The position numbers were made by a program, and so were the translations under genes. Under the pieces are notes generated by a model, which searched no databases, was not told the origin of the DNA, and saw nothing but the letters and a program-made list of their open reading frames with translations. From contig NZ_JAIOUO010000003.1 of the NCBI RefSeq assembly GCF_019931195.1, positions 558,001 through 622,000 on the forward strand: a stretch of DNA of 64,000 nucleotides, given 5' to 3'. Of this stretch, positions 44,257 through 53,383 are shown in pieces (positions within the stretch are counted from its first letter, which is position 1; each line of letters opens with the position of its first letter). The DNA is from Marinobacter sp. F4216. Lineage in GTDB: Bacteria > Pseudomonadota > Gammaproteobacteria > Pseudomonadales > Oleiphilaceae.

Positions 44257-44925
44257 ATGATTACCGTTCACCACCTCAACAATTCCCGTTCACAGCGAGT
44301 GCTCTGGATGCTGGAAGAATTGGGGGTGCCTTACGAGATCCAGCGTTACGAACGTGATCCTAAAACCATGCTGGCGCCCGAGAGCCTCAAGAAGGTCCAC
44401 CCGCTGGGCAAATCCCCGGTGATCACCGACGGAGATCTGACCGTGGCCGAATCGGGCGCCATTATCGAATACCTGGCCCACACCTATGGCAAAGACACCA
44501 TGCTGCCACCCAGTGGCAATCAGGCCTGGCTGGATTACACCTACTGGCTGCATTACGCTGAGGGTTCACTGATGCCGCCGCTAGTGATGCGCCTGGTTTT
44601 TGAAAAGGTGAAAACCAGTCCGATGCCGTTCTTCATCAAACCCGTGGCCAAGGGTATTTCCGATAAAACCAACCAGATGTTCATCGGCCCCATGATCAAA
44701 ACCCATCTGGACTTTATCGAGTCCCATCTTGCTGAAAACACCTGGTTCCTTGGGGACAACCTGAGCGGGGCGGATATCCAGATGAGTTTTCCGCTGGAAG
44801 CGTCCGTAGCCCGAGGCATCGTCGGCGACAGCAGGCCTCACATCACCGCCTGGGTCGAACAGGTGCATGCACGGCCAGCGTACAGGCGGGCCCTTGAGAA
44901 AGGCGGCGACTATGAGTTTGCCTGA
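44257..44925 (+). CDS. Glutathione S-transferase
   Basis: 222 residues, AAAGGAG before the ATG. The N-terminal thioredoxin-like domain has HHLNNSRSQRVLWMLEELGVPYE (with the probable Ser used to activate glutathione), HPLGKSPVI and AESGAIIEYL, which bind glutathione. The helical C-terminal domain has the N-capping/hydrophobic staple region NLSGADIQMSFPLEA. Class is nearest bacterial beta/theta-type GSTs. Substrate unknown. Confidence 0.92.
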   Translation: MITVHHLNNSRSQRVLWMLEELGVPYEIQRYERDPKTMLAPESLKKVHPLGKSPVITDGDLTVAESGAIIEYLAHTYGKDTMLPPSGNQAWLDYTYWLHYAEGSLMPPLVMRLVFEKVKTSPMPFFIKPVAKGISDKTNQMFIGPMIKTHLDFIESHLAENTWFLGDNLSGADIQMSFPLEASVARGIVGDSRPHITAWVEQVHARPAYRRALEKGGDYEFA

Positions 44926-44933
44926 GCAGCCCC

Positions 44934-45536
44934 TTGGCACACCGTGAACACCAACCCGCAGCGTCCAGTCGCTGGCGCCTGCGCCCCCGGGAGATCCCCT
45001 TCCGGCGCCGCCTGACCCGGGCTGCCGTCGCATTAATCTATCGTCGGACAGACCACGGCGGCACTGAGTTGCTGTTCATCCAGCGCGCCCGCCGGGAAGG
45101 CGATCCCTGGTCCGGCGACATGGCCTTCCCTGGCGGCCGCCTGCAACCGGAGGACGCCACGCCCCGCGCGGCCGCCGAACGGGAAACCCTGGAGGAAACC
45201 GGTATTGACCTGGTGCGTCATGGCCGTTTCCAGGCCCGCCTCTCTGACCTGCTGACCCGTCACCACAGCCGCTGGCGTCCCATGGTGGTCACGCCCTACG
45301 TTTACGAATGGAAAGGGCCAAAAGCCGTTACGCTCAACCATGAAGTCGAGACATTGGTCTGGGTTCCTCTCGACTACCTGGCGGACAAAGAGAACCAGAG
45401 TAAACGTCCCTGGCGCACGCCGCTGGGTACCCTGAATATGCCCTGTTGTCGATATCAGGAGTACTGCATCTGGGGGCTGAGCTATAGCATGTTGCAGGAG
45501 TTACTCGCGCAACCTCTTACGCAACCCCGGCAGTAA
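44934..45536 (+). CDS. NUDIX hydrolase, CoA-pyrophosphatase-like
   Basis: 200 residues from a TTG at 44934, the best start available since no ATG occurs before the conserved region; the true start may be slightly later. NUDIX segment: FPGGRLQPEDATPRAAAERE followed by TLEETGID, with the metal-binding glutamates, and the upstream DMAFPGGR typical of CoA diphosphatases. It starts eight bases after the GST stop, so translational coupling is likely. Cleaves nucleoside diphosphate derivatives such as coenzyme A. Confidence 0.8.
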   Translation: MAHREHQPAASSRWRLRPREIPFRRRLTRAAVALIYRRTDHGGTELLFIQRARREGDPWSGDMAFPGGRLQPEDATPRAAAERETLEETGIDLVRHGRFQARLSDLLTRHHSRWRPMVVTPYVYEWKGPKAVTLNHEVETLVWVPLDYLADKENQSKRPWRTPLGTLNMPCCRYQEYCIWGLSYSMLQELLAQPLTQPRQ

Positions 45537-45604
45537 CCCCTTCTTTCCCCGCTTATCTGCTACGTTTTTAGAGACAATGCTCGCGCTTCGACGGGAGGCA
45601 GGTT

Positions 45605-45925
45605 TTGGACAAACCTGAACGCTGGTCGCAGAAGGTGACCGATTCCAGCGATGCCCTGGAGCTGGAGAGTGGCGTCTTTACCCTTGACGATCCCCGGGAT
45701 ATCGCACGTTCCCTCAAGCGGTCCGCTGAACAGAGCAAACGCCGTAAATCCGATCCCTACCGGTCGGCCATGTCGATGCTGACGTTCTATATCAATCGAG
45801 CTGGCAAGCAACTTTCGGCCGAACAAAAGGAACGGCTCGAGGCGGCCAAGGACGAATTGCGCGTCCTTTTCGGAAAACCTCGCAAAGGGCCTGTCCCAGC
45901 GCCAAGGACGGATTCCAGACAATGA
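45605..45925 (+). CDS. DUF3175-domain protein
   Basis: 106 residues from a TTG with GGGAGG eight bases upstream. The DUF3175 core is recognisable (RWSQKVTDSSDALELESGVFT, then a Lys/Arg-rich helical part SLKRSAEQSKRRKSDPYRSAMSMLTFYINRAG). Soluble, basic, and probably nucleic-acid or protein binding; function unknown. It overlaps the start of the cardiolipin synthase gene by four bases (ATGA), so the two are cotranslated. Confidence 0.82.
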   Translation: MDKPERWSQKVTDSSDALELESGVFTLDDPRDIARSLKRSAEQSKRRKSDPYRSAMSMLTFYINRAGKQLSAEQKERLEAAKDELRVLFGKPRKGPVPAPRTDSRQ

Positions 45926-47355
45926 AACTCACAAGGAAGGGTATGATTGGCCTACTCGTAACAGGCTTCTATGCCATGGGCATCATCATGGCGCTGCATG
46001 CGGCCCTGACCACACGGACATCAACGGGTGCGGTGGCCTGGACCCTGTCCCTCGTTACTATGCCATTCGTCGCGGTTCCCGCGTACGCAGTGTTCGGCCG
46101 GAACCAGTTCGAGGGCATGGCCGATGCCTACGAAGAGAGGGCCAATGAGATCGACCCGATCCTGGATGGGTATCGCGAGTTGCTCGGCCCGTGGACGGTA
46201 CCCAGGAGTGAGGCACCGTCCTGGTATAACGTCGTTCACCAACTGGCAGAGTTTGGCCTGGTCCGAGGCAACACGGTGGAATTGCTGATCAATGGGGAGG
46301 CCACCTTCGACAGCATCCTCAGGGGCATCGCCGAGGCAGAGCGGTATATTCTGTTCCAGTTCTACATGATCCACGACGATGGACTGGGAAGGCGGGTGAA
46401 AGACGCACTGGCCGAGCGAGCGCGGGCGGGCGTCAAGGTTATGGTGCTCTACGACGAAGTGGGCAGTTCCCGCCTGACCGAAGCCTACCTGGCCGATATG
46501 CAGGCCGCCGGTATTCAGGTCAGCTCATTCAAACCCAACCAGGGTGTCGGGAACCGGTTCCAGCTCAACTTTCGCAATCACCGGAAAATGGTGGTGGTCG
46601 ATGGTCGCACAGCCTGGGTCGGTGGCCACAATGTGGGAGACGAATATCTGGGGCTGGACCCGGACTTCAGCCCCTGGCGCGATACCCACGTCAAAATCGA
46701 AGGGCCGGCCGCGATACAGGTCCAGCTGACGATCCTCTGGGACTGGTACTGGGCCACCCGGGAACTTCCGGAACTGGTATGGACGCCGACACCTGTCACC
46801 AACGCTGACCAGCAGGTGATGATCCTGCCCACTGCCCCAATCGGCCATCTGGAAAAAGCCAGCCTGTTTTTTGTCTCCGCACTGAGCGCTGCCCGCGAGC
46901 GAATCTGGCTGTCCGCCCCCTATTTCGTGCCCGACGAAGCCGTCATGAAAGCGCTGCAACTGGCCGCCCTCCGGGGCGTCGACGTGCGGATCATCACCAC
47001 CGGCAAGCCCGACAGTTGGCCCGTCTACCTGGCAGCTTTCCACTACATCGAGGAACTGCGCGGACTCGGCATTCGCTTCTACGCCTACCAGCCCGGGTTC
47101 CTCCACGAAAAGGTAGCGCTGATTGACGATCGCATCTCCAGTGTCGGCACCCACAACTTCGACAACCGGTCCTTCCGCCTCAACTTTGAGGTGGCCGCGG
47201 TGATTGTCGATGAGGGATTCGCCCAGCAAATGGAAGCCATGTTCGAGCAGGACTTCGACCACGCCGAGCCGATCGACCCGGAGAGTCTGGAAGATCGCCC
47301 GCTCTGGTGGCGGCTCGGGGTGAAACTATCGAGGCTGGCCGCCCCGGTGCTGTAA
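45922..47355 (+). CDS. cls: Cardiolipin synthase (ClsA type)
   Basis: 477 residues, the ClsA length. Two N-terminal membrane helices are followed by two phospholipase D domains with full HKD motifs: NHRKMVVVDGRTAWVGGHN and LHEKVALIDDRISSVGTHN. It condenses two phosphatidylglycerols (or PG with PE) to cardiolipin at the inner membrane. The SSxGTHNFDNRSF end of the second motif is characteristic. The ATG overlaps the DUF3175 stop. Confidence 0.93.
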   Translation: MKLTRKGMIGLLVTGFYAMGIIMALHAALTTRTSTGAVAWTLSLVTMPFVAVPAYAVFGRNQFEGMADAYEERANEIDPILDGYRELLGPWTVPRSEAPSWYNVVHQLAEFGLVRGNTVELLINGEATFDSILRGIAEAERYILFQFYMIHDDGLGRRVKDALAERARAGVKVMVLYDEVGSSRLTEAYLADMQAAGIQVSSFKPNQGVGNRFQLNFRNHRKMVVVDGRTAWVGGHNVGDEYLGLDPDFSPWRDTHVKIEGPAAIQVQLTILWDWYWATRELPELVWTPTPVTNADQQVMILPTAPIGHLEKASLFFVSALSAARERIWLSAPYFVPDEAVMKALQLAALRGVDVRIITTGKPDSWPVYLAAFHYIEELRGLGIRFYAYQPGFLHEKVALIDDRISSVGTHNFDNRSFRLNFEVAAVIVDEGFAQQMEAMFEQDFDHAEPIDPESLEDRPLWWRLGVKLSRLAAPVL

Positions 47356-47455
47356 GTGAAAAAGTGGTGTAAGCAACTGAAATCCTGCCATATTAAAGGT
47401 ATGGCAGTCTGATTTCCGGAGCCAATCTTATGCCGATAGCGGAAAGCGTGAGCCA

Positions 47456-49264
47456 ATGACCTACCGCCAACTCGTCCTCACCGGAGTATTCGGGCTTCTG
47501 GCCTTTGCGCTCTGGGCGAGCCCTGAGTTCAAGCAGATTGCTGCCGGGGTTGCGATCTTCCTGTTTGGCATGCTCTCGCTGGAGAACGGGTTCCGGCAGT
47601 TCACCGGTGGGCTGTTGGAACGGTTGCTGCAGGGGACAACCGATACGATTCCGAAAAGCCTCGGTTTCGGCATTGTCAGCACCGCCATCATGCAATCCAG
47701 TTCTCTGGTGTCGGTGATTACCATTTCCTTCCTGAGTGCCGGCCTGCTGCCCCTGATCACCGGCATCGGCATCATTTTCGGAGCCAACCTGGGCACCACA
47801 ACCGGCGCCTGGCTGTTCGCCACCATCGGCATGAAGATGAGTCTATCGGCCTTTGCGCTGCCGATGCTGGTGTTCGGTGTTGTGATGAATTTCCAGCATT
47901 ACCGCACCCTGAAAGCCTCCGGCGCGATTCTGGCCGGCCTGGGGTTCCTGTTTCTTGGCATTGACTTCATGAAGGCGGGGTTCGAGGGCTACCAGTCGGC
48001 GGTGGACCTGCGGGAATACGCCATGACGGGCGTTACCGGACTGCTGGTGTATACCGGGCTCGGCATCCTGGCAACAGTCATCATGCAATCAAGCCACGCA
48101 ACGCTGGCCCTCACCCTGGCGGGCATTACCACGGGCCAGATCACCTACGAGAACGCCCTGGCACTGGCCATTGGCGCCAACATCGGCACCACGGTGACCG
48201 CCGTGATCGGTGGTCTTGGCGCGAACATCGCGGGTAAACGCCTGGCCGGCGCCCACCTGCTGTTCAACGTAGCAACAGCGGCCATTGCGCTGATCCTGAT
48301 CGAGCCCCTGCGCTGGACCGTCGACAGCCTCTCGGCGCTTATGTCGATCGCTGACGATGACTACACGGTCAAGCTCGCCCTGTTCCACACCCTGTTCAAC
48401 TGTCTCGGTGTTGCCGTCATGCTGCCACTGATCTCTCAACTGGCGCGAGCACTGGAGCGCTGGTTGCCGGAAAAAGCAGAAGAGGCTGCAGCCAGACCCA
48501 AGTACCTGAACCGCGCCGCGATGGACTCTGCCGATAGCGCCAATGCCGCGGTTCGCCGGGAAGTCTGGCACCTGTTTGACCAGGCCTTCATTATCCTCGC
48601 CCACGGTCTGCATCTGCACCGCGAACATATTTGCACCAGCGATGACCTCGAAGGGATGATTAACAATAGCCGGGAGCGTATCGATATCGACATGGACCTG
48701 GTCTACCGGCAGCGCGTCAAAGAACTCTACAACGCCATACTGGATTTCATCTCCGGCCGGATGACGCGCATGTCGCCCGCCAGTTCAACCGAATCACTCT
48801 ATCGCCTGCAACACGCCGCCGCCGAGATGGTCGAAGCCATCAAGCATGTGAAACACCTGCGTAAAAACCTGACAACGTACATGGCGTGTAATAATCCTGC
48901 CATTCGTCATGAGTACAACGACTTGCGGCTGCGGGTGGCCATGGTGCTCCGCGAAACCCATCGGATTTACGAGGGCCAGTTTGAAGACCCCAGCACGGCC
49001 TTGCTTGAGCTTGACGAGATCGCCATGGGTGCCCGGGTAGACCGGGAATCCATGGTTGCGCGGGTCACAAAGCTTCTGGGCACCAAGCGAATCGATTCGG
49101 CGATGGCGACATCCCTTCTCAACGATTCGGCCTATGCCAGCGAAACCGTCGATGCGATTCTGACCGCGACCCGTGAGCTGCTTACGGCCCTGGATGTGGA
49201 CGCAGCACGAACCACCGAGGCACTGTCGGTGAGTGATGAGGGCCAGGCCGGTGTCACACTCTGA
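47456..49264 (+). CDS. Na+/phosphate cotransporter family protein with C-terminal PhoU-like domain
   Basis: 602 residues. The N-terminal half has the repeated SLC34-like QSSS motif: TAIMQSSSLVSVITISFLSAGL and TVIMQSSHATLALTLAG, with GANLGTTTGAW and GANIGTTVTAV repeats; these are the substrate site of NptA/YjbB proteins. The second half (after about 350) is soluble and helical, like PhoU-domain regulators (LHREHICTSDDLEGMIN, LRLRVAMVLRETHRIYEG). Exports or imports phosphate with sodium. About 100 bases downstream of cls. Confidence 0.9.
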   Translation: MTYRQLVLTGVFGLLAFALWASPEFKQIAAGVAIFLFGMLSLENGFRQFTGGLLERLLQGTTDTIPKSLGFGIVSTAIMQSSSLVSVITISFLSAGLLPLITGIGIIFGANLGTTTGAWLFATIGMKMSLSAFALPMLVFGVVMNFQHYRTLKASGAILAGLGFLFLGIDFMKAGFEGYQSAVDLREYAMTGVTGLLVYTGLGILATVIMQSSHATLALTLAGITTGQITYENALALAIGANIGTTVTAVIGGLGANIAGKRLAGAHLLFNVATAAIALILIEPLRWTVDSLSALMSIADDDYTVKLALFHTLFNCLGVAVMLPLISQLARALERWLPEKAEEAAARPKYLNRAAMDSADSANAAVRREVWHLFDQAFIILAHGLHLHREHICTSDDLEGMINNSRERIDIDMDLVYRQRVKELYNAILDFISGRMTRMSPASSTESLYRLQHAAAEMVEAIKHVKHLRKNLTTYMACNNPAIRHEYNDLRLRVAMVLRETHRIYEGQFEDPSTALLELDEIAMGARVDRESMVARVTKLLGTKRIDSAMATSLLNDSAYASETVDAILTATRELLTALDVDAARTTEALSVSDEGQAGVTL

Positions 49265-49307
49265 TGCACCATGAGCGACGATGATTCAAACCTGAAGGAG
49301 CCGGACA

Positions 49308-49580
49308 ATGGGATTCAAGGATCTGGTAGCAAAGCTCGACGATATTCTGGGTGAACACGACAAGGGGCTCTCTCCCAAACTGGAAGAGCTGGAGCGCCTG
49401 GAAGAGGCACTGGAGAGAAAGCAGGCGAAATACCGGGACCGGCTGAGTTCCGGCACTTTAGAGGAAACACCTGCCCAGACCGAGGTTCGTCTGCGCGTGG
49501 TCGAGGCTCAGCTGGCCAAGCTGCGTGAACTGGTGAAGGAAATCAGCGACAGTGCCAAAGGCCACAACGATAACAGTTGA
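49308..49580 (+). CDS. Small charged coiled-coil protein
   Basis: 90 residues, AAGGAG before the ATG. About two thirds is a continuous charged helix with heptad-like leucines (LEELERLEEALERKQAKYRDRL), interrupted at SSGTLEETPAQ and followed by a second helix. No membrane segment. Gene position between two phosphate transporters suggests a partner role, but this is speculation. Family unknown. Confidence 0.75.
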   Translation: MGFKDLVAKLDDILGEHDKGLSPKLEELERLEEALERKQAKYRDRLSSGTLEETPAQTEVRLRVVEAQLAKLRELVKEISDSAKGHNDNS

Positions 49581-49601
49581 CGACACCCCCGGCCCTGCGC
49601 A

Positions 49602-51173
49602 TCAGGGCAGCAGCATCCCCCGGATGGTAAAGAACAGAATAGCCGCCAACACCCCCGATAACGGCACCGTAATCAACCAGGCAGCCACAATCTTCAACAC
49701 GGCTGAGCGCTTGACGAGTTCCTGCCGGTAAACCTTTTTCAGGCCCTTTCGTTCGCTTTTCGAGATCGGCGTGGGGGTACCGCTTTTACTTTTTAGATTT
49801 TTGAGAATAGTTCCCTTCTCTTCGAACGAAGCTGCTTCGAATTCCTCAAGTATGCGCTCTACGACGGCCCGATCTTTTCCGGCATGGTGCGCCTCGATCT
49901 CATCAATTTTCTTGCGGTAGGTGGTCTTTAGATGCTCCCGCAGAAAGCCGACACCGAAGACACCGCCAATGGCGATATGGGTCGAACTTACCGGAAGCCC
50001 CAGCTGACTGGCGATGATGACCGTAATCGCCGCCGCCATGGCAATGCAAAAGGCACGCATCCGGTCGAGTTCCGTGATCTCCGACCCTACGGTGCGAATA
50101 AGCTTGGGGCCGAACAATGCCAGGCCGAGCGCAATCCCAAGTGCACCTACCAACATCACCCAGGTAGGGATCGCCGCCTTCGTCGCGACGCCGCCTTGCA
50201 AGACAGCTTCATTGATCGCAGCCAGCGGGCCGACTGCGTTTGCGACATCGTTTGCCCCGTGAGCGAAACTCAACAATGCGGCAGAAAATATAAGTGGGAA
50301 AGTGAAGAGGCTGTCGACGCCCGCTTTACTGTTTTCGACCTCGGAGGGAAGGCGGGCGATAAACCATTTGGTCAGACGCCATACGAGGATACCGCCGATC
50401 GCGCCGATAAAGACCGCAGGCAGTAACCCGATATCAACAACCTTGCCCAACCCCTTTATCACCAGATAGGTGGCGAACGCCCAGGCCATCATGGCAACGA
50501 ACAGGGGTACGTTGTATTTGGCGGCCTCAGCAATGTCACGCTGGTAGGTTATGCGGCGTTTTATCAGATACAGGGTCAGTGCAGCGATGGCCCCACCCAG
50601 AACCGGCGATATCACCCAACTGGCGACGATCTGACCAAACTGCCCCCAATCCACGATGTCCGTGCCACCGGCTGCGATACCCGCGCCCATGACACCGCCG
50701 ACGATGGAGTGGGTCGTGGACACAGGCGCGCCCACGTATGTCGCCGCATTCAGCCAAAGCGCCGCGGCAAGTAGCGCAGCAATCATCAACCAGATGAACG
50801 TATTGGAGTCCCCGATCAGTGCCGGATCGATAATCCCCTTCTTGATGGTGCTGACCACATCGCCGCCGGCAATCAGGGCGCCGCTCGCCTCAAAGATCGC
50901 CGCTATGGCGATGGCACCAGCCAAAGTGAGCGCTTTGGAACCGACTGCAGGCCCCACATTATTGGCAACATCGTTGGCGCCGATGTTCATCGCCATGTAG
51001 CCGCCAATCATGGCTGCCGCCACAAGAATGACCATGTTCGGAGTATCCGCCCCGATCGAGCGGACATACAACATGATCCCCACAAGGAATAATACCGCCA
51101 GACCAAAGCGGAAAACCTCGGCGCGGCCATAGCGGGTTGCTCGTTCTATGGCATTGATTTGTTCTAATTCCAT
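49602..51173 (-). CDS. PiT-family inorganic phosphate transporter
   Basis: 523 residues with ten or more hydrophobic helices. The duplicated PiT signature is clear: GANDVANNVGPAVGSKALT near residue 65 and HGANDVANAVGPLAAI in the second half. A large hydrophilic loop with HLKTTYRKKIDEIEAHHAGKDRAVVER lies before the last helices. Low-affinity, metal-phosphate or H+/Na+-coupled transport. Convergent with the 90-residue gene, 21 bases apart. Confidence 0.93.
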   Translation of the reverse strand: MELEQINAIERATRYGRAEVFRFGLAVLFLVGIMLYVRSIGADTPNMVILVAAAMIGGYMAMNIGANDVANNVGPAVGSKALTLAGAIAIAAIFEASGALIAGGDVVSTIKKGIIDPALIGDSNTFIWLMIAALLAAALWLNAATYVGAPVSTTHSIVGGVMGAGIAAGGTDIVDWGQFGQIVASWVISPVLGGAIAALTLYLIKRRITYQRDIAEAAKYNVPLFVAMMAWAFATYLVIKGLGKVVDIGLLPAVFIGAIGGILVWRLTKWFIARLPSEVENSKAGVDSLFTFPLIFSAALLSFAHGANDVANAVGPLAAINEAVLQGGVATKAAIPTWVMLVGALGIALGLALFGPKLIRTVGSEITELDRMRAFCIAMAAAITVIIASQLGLPVSSTHIAIGGVFGVGFLREHLKTTYRKKIDEIEAHHAGKDRAVVERILEEFEAASFEEKGTILKNLKSKSGTPTPISKSERKGLKKVYRQELVKRSAVLKIVAAWLITVPLSGVLAAILFFTIRGMLLP

Positions 51174-51605
51174 AAGTCTGCCGCCATCCAGTTCTTAATT
51201 GGTGACAGCCTCCGAGCCAGTGTAAAGAAGGTCACCATTTCACAGCCCAATACACTGTAGTCCAAAGCCACAGGTTTTGGGTGCCAGAGCCCTGACGGCG
51301 CCATCCGAATGATATGAATCAAGAAATGCAGCACTTGTGGAAGGGAAAGAACCACCCCGTTTCACAAACGGGTAGGTATTAAACGAATAATTGAAAACTT
51401 TGCTATGCAGTGCCCGTTAATTAGCGTACTGTCTCGTTCGTTGGAAACGATTTAGCTAAGCATCTCACGAATAAGACCTTTTGTGTTGACACACCTTTTG
51501 TCCTGTTTTTGATCCTGCCCGTTGTTTTATTTCCCGCATATCGCTGATCACCGATCACAACGATCTTTTGACGGCACAATGATGATTAATTTCAGGATAT
51601 TTATT
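51174..51605. promoter_or_regulatory. Intergenic region with the second csp promoter and long leader
   Basis: 432 bases. The plus-strand leader of the second csp gene begins near GTTGGAAA (51440) and runs 166 bases to the ATG; it shares CACGAATAAGAC and GTCCTGTTTTTGATCC with the first csp leader. The first 200 bases contain the upstream region of the phosphate transporter gene, with no Pho box that I can recognise. Confidence 0.65.
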
Positions 51606-51812
51606 ATGTCTACAGTTACTGGCAACGTTAAATTCTTCAGTGAAGAAAAAGGTTTTGGTTTTATCACTCGTGAAAGCGGCCCGGACGTTTTCGTTCACTA
51701 CAGCGCTATTCAAGGTGGCGGTTTCAAAACTCTGGCCGAAGGCCAAGAAGTTGAATTTACCGTGACCCAGGGCCAGAAAGGCCCGCAGGCAGAGAACGTT
51801 ATTGGTCTGTAA
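51606..51812 (+). CDS. CspA-family cold-shock protein (second copy)
   Basis: 68 residues from the ATG at 51606 (the frame is open from 51522 but the extension is not protein-like and the shared leader ends here). RNP1 KGFGFI and RNP2 VFVHYS intact. Differs from the first copy by only a few substitutions (for example [10 protein letters not shown] instead of [10 protein letters not shown], and IGL at the end). Same RNA-chaperone role expected. Confidence 0.97.
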   Translation: MSTVTGNVKFFSEEKGFGFITRESGPDVFVHYSAIQGGGFKTLAEGQEVEFTVTQGQKGPQAENVIGL

Positions 51813-51832
51813 TTAGCAGCCAAAACGTGAAG

Positions 51833-51861
51833 AAAAAGGCAGCCTCTGGCTGCCTTTTTTT
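51833..51861 (+). terminator. Rho-independent terminator of second csp gene
   Basis: AAAAAGGCAGCC, a short TCT loop, GGCTGCC and a T run. Same design as the first csp terminator. Confidence 0.92.
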
Positions 51862-51973
51862 ATGCCACTTGATTTTATAACCCTGAATCCGAGAAGCCAT
51901 GTTCGAGCAGGGTTGACGAAACCGCCAACGCAGGCCTCAATAAAGACGACATCATTGAGAGCAGGATGCGGGC

Positions 51974-52159
51974 ATGAAATGGATCATACTGATTATTATC
52001 ATCGTGGCTTTAGCCTACTGGCTTAACCGGGGTCGTCTCAAGAACAACGTCGAAGACCCTGAGCTGAAAACCTTTGAGAAAAAGAATTACTACCTCACAC
52101 CGGACGACAACTCATCAGATGACGACTCGTCTTCTGGTAACAGTAACCCGCGGCATTGA
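51974..52159 (+). CDS. Small membrane-anchored acidic protein
   Basis: 61 residues: an N-terminal helix (MKWIILIIIIVALAYWLN), then a hydrophilic acidic tail (YYLTPDDNSSDDDSSSGNS). GGA lies some bases before the ATG. One membrane anchor with an acidic cytoplasmic or periplasmic tail; possibly cotranscribed with the DUF938 gene 24 bases downstream. Function unknown. Confidence 0.65.
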   Translation: MKWIILIIIIVALAYWLNRGRLKNNVEDPELKTFEKKNYYLTPDDNSSDDDSSSGNSNPRH

Positions 52160-52183
52160 ATCGGCTGCCTGTGATTTAAACCT

Positions 52184-52801
52184 ATGCCTACCGAATTACC
52201 CTTTTCTCAAGCGTGCGAGAACAACAAAGACCCGATCCTGACCAGGCTGCGTGAGATTTTCGATACGCCGGGAACGGTGCTGGAGGTGGGCTCGGGGACC
52301 GGGCAGCATGCGGTGCATTTTGCAAAAGCCCTGCCCCATCTGCAGTGGCAACCCACCGACCATCCGGATGCTGCTGGTCTGTGCCGCCCCAGGCTGGAAC
52401 AAGCTTCGCTACCCAATATCCTGCCAGTGATGGAGCTGGACGTCAGTACGGCTGACTGGCCCATTGAATCCTTCACCTGGGCGTTCTCAGCGAACACCGT
52501 CCACATCATGGCATGGCGAGAAGTCGAAGAGATGTTCCGCCGTATCGGTGAGCGCTTGTCTGCAGACGGGGCCTTTTGCCTTTATGGCCCTTTCAATAAC
52601 GACGGTCAGTATTCCAGCGACAGCAACCGACAGTTTGACCAGCATCTGCGAGCCCGGGCACCTCATATGGGCATCCGGGATTTGCGAGATCTTCGCGAAT
52701 TGGCAGAAGCGGTGGGGCTGACTCTAGCGGCAAACCACGCCATGCCAGCCAACAACCGGTTGCTGGTGTTTCAGCGAATACCTGTCGACTGCAACCACTG
52801 A
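52184..52801 (+). CDS. DUF938-type SAM-dependent methyltransferase-like protein
   Basis: 205 residues. SAM-binding glycine loop is VLEVGSGTGQHAVHFAKALP, preceded by FSQACENNKDPILTRLREIF, the DUF938 hallmark start. WQPTDHP and the AFSANTVHIMAWREVEEMF segment complete the Rossmann-like fold. Methyl acceptor unknown. Its last 31 bases overlap the 3' end of the convergent trxC. Confidence 0.9.
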   Translation: MPTELPFSQACENNKDPILTRLREIFDTPGTVLEVGSGTGQHAVHFAKALPHLQWQPTDHPDAAGLCRPRLEQASLPNILPVMELDVSTADWPIESFTWAFSANTVHIMAWREVEEMFRRIGERLSADGAFCLYGPFNNDGQYSSDSNRQFDQHLRARAPHMGIRDLRDLRELAEAVGLTLAANHAMPANNRLLVFQRIPVDCNH

Positions 52802-53211
52802 CTGATCTGCGCCTGGTTCATGGCTCCACTCTGACGGGCCACTTCCCGGCCATTCTGAAACAGAATCATGGTCGGTATGCTGCGAATCCCATACTGACCG
52901 GCCGGGCCCTGGGCCTGCTCGGTGTTCAGCTTGGCAAAGCGCACTTTGCCCTGCCACGCCCTTGCCGCTTGCTCGAACTGGGGCGCCATGGCCTGGCAGG
53001 GGCCACACCAGCTGGCCCAGAAGTCCACCAGCACCGGCACATCACTGCGCCCGGTATGGGCCGCAAAGTTTTGCCCCGACAGCTCCAGAACCTTATCCGG
53101 CCAAAGCGGTTGTTTGCAGGCACCGCAGTTACCACCAGCGGATAGCTTGTCCGCTGGCACACGATTCACTTTATGGCAGTGGGGACACACCAGGTGTCGA
53201 ACGTCCGTCAT
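52771..53211 (-). CDS. trxC: Thioredoxin TrxC (thioredoxin 2)
   Basis: 146 residues, AGGAAA before the ATG. An N-terminal zinc-binding region (LVCPHCHKVN and GNCGACKQPL, four cysteines) precedes a thioredoxin domain with WASWCGPCQ and the cis-proline loop RSIPTMILF. TrxC reduces cytoplasmic disulfides and is oxidative-stress induced in enterobacteria. The product is complete; the 3' end overlaps the convergent DUF938 gene. Confidence 0.95.
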   Translation of the reverse strand: MTDVRHLVCPHCHKVNRVPADKLSAGGNCGACKQPLWPDKVLELSGQNFAAHTGRSDVPVLVDFWASWCGPCQAMAPQFEQAARAWQGKVRFAKLNTEQAQGPAGQYGIRSIPTMILFQNGREVARQSGAMNQAQISQWLQSTGIR

Positions 53212-53383
53212 GGAGATTTTCCTGTGCTGAGCTGTTTGAAAGAAACATCAGGGCATAAGGAAAGAAATCAAGCTGCAGCGTTCATGAAGTAGCAATCAGG
53301 AAGACTTTGCGGCTTGCGGAACCGATGTGGTCTAATTTGGCCAGACTGCAACCGGCTTAAGCCACTGACTGGAACCCTCCGTA

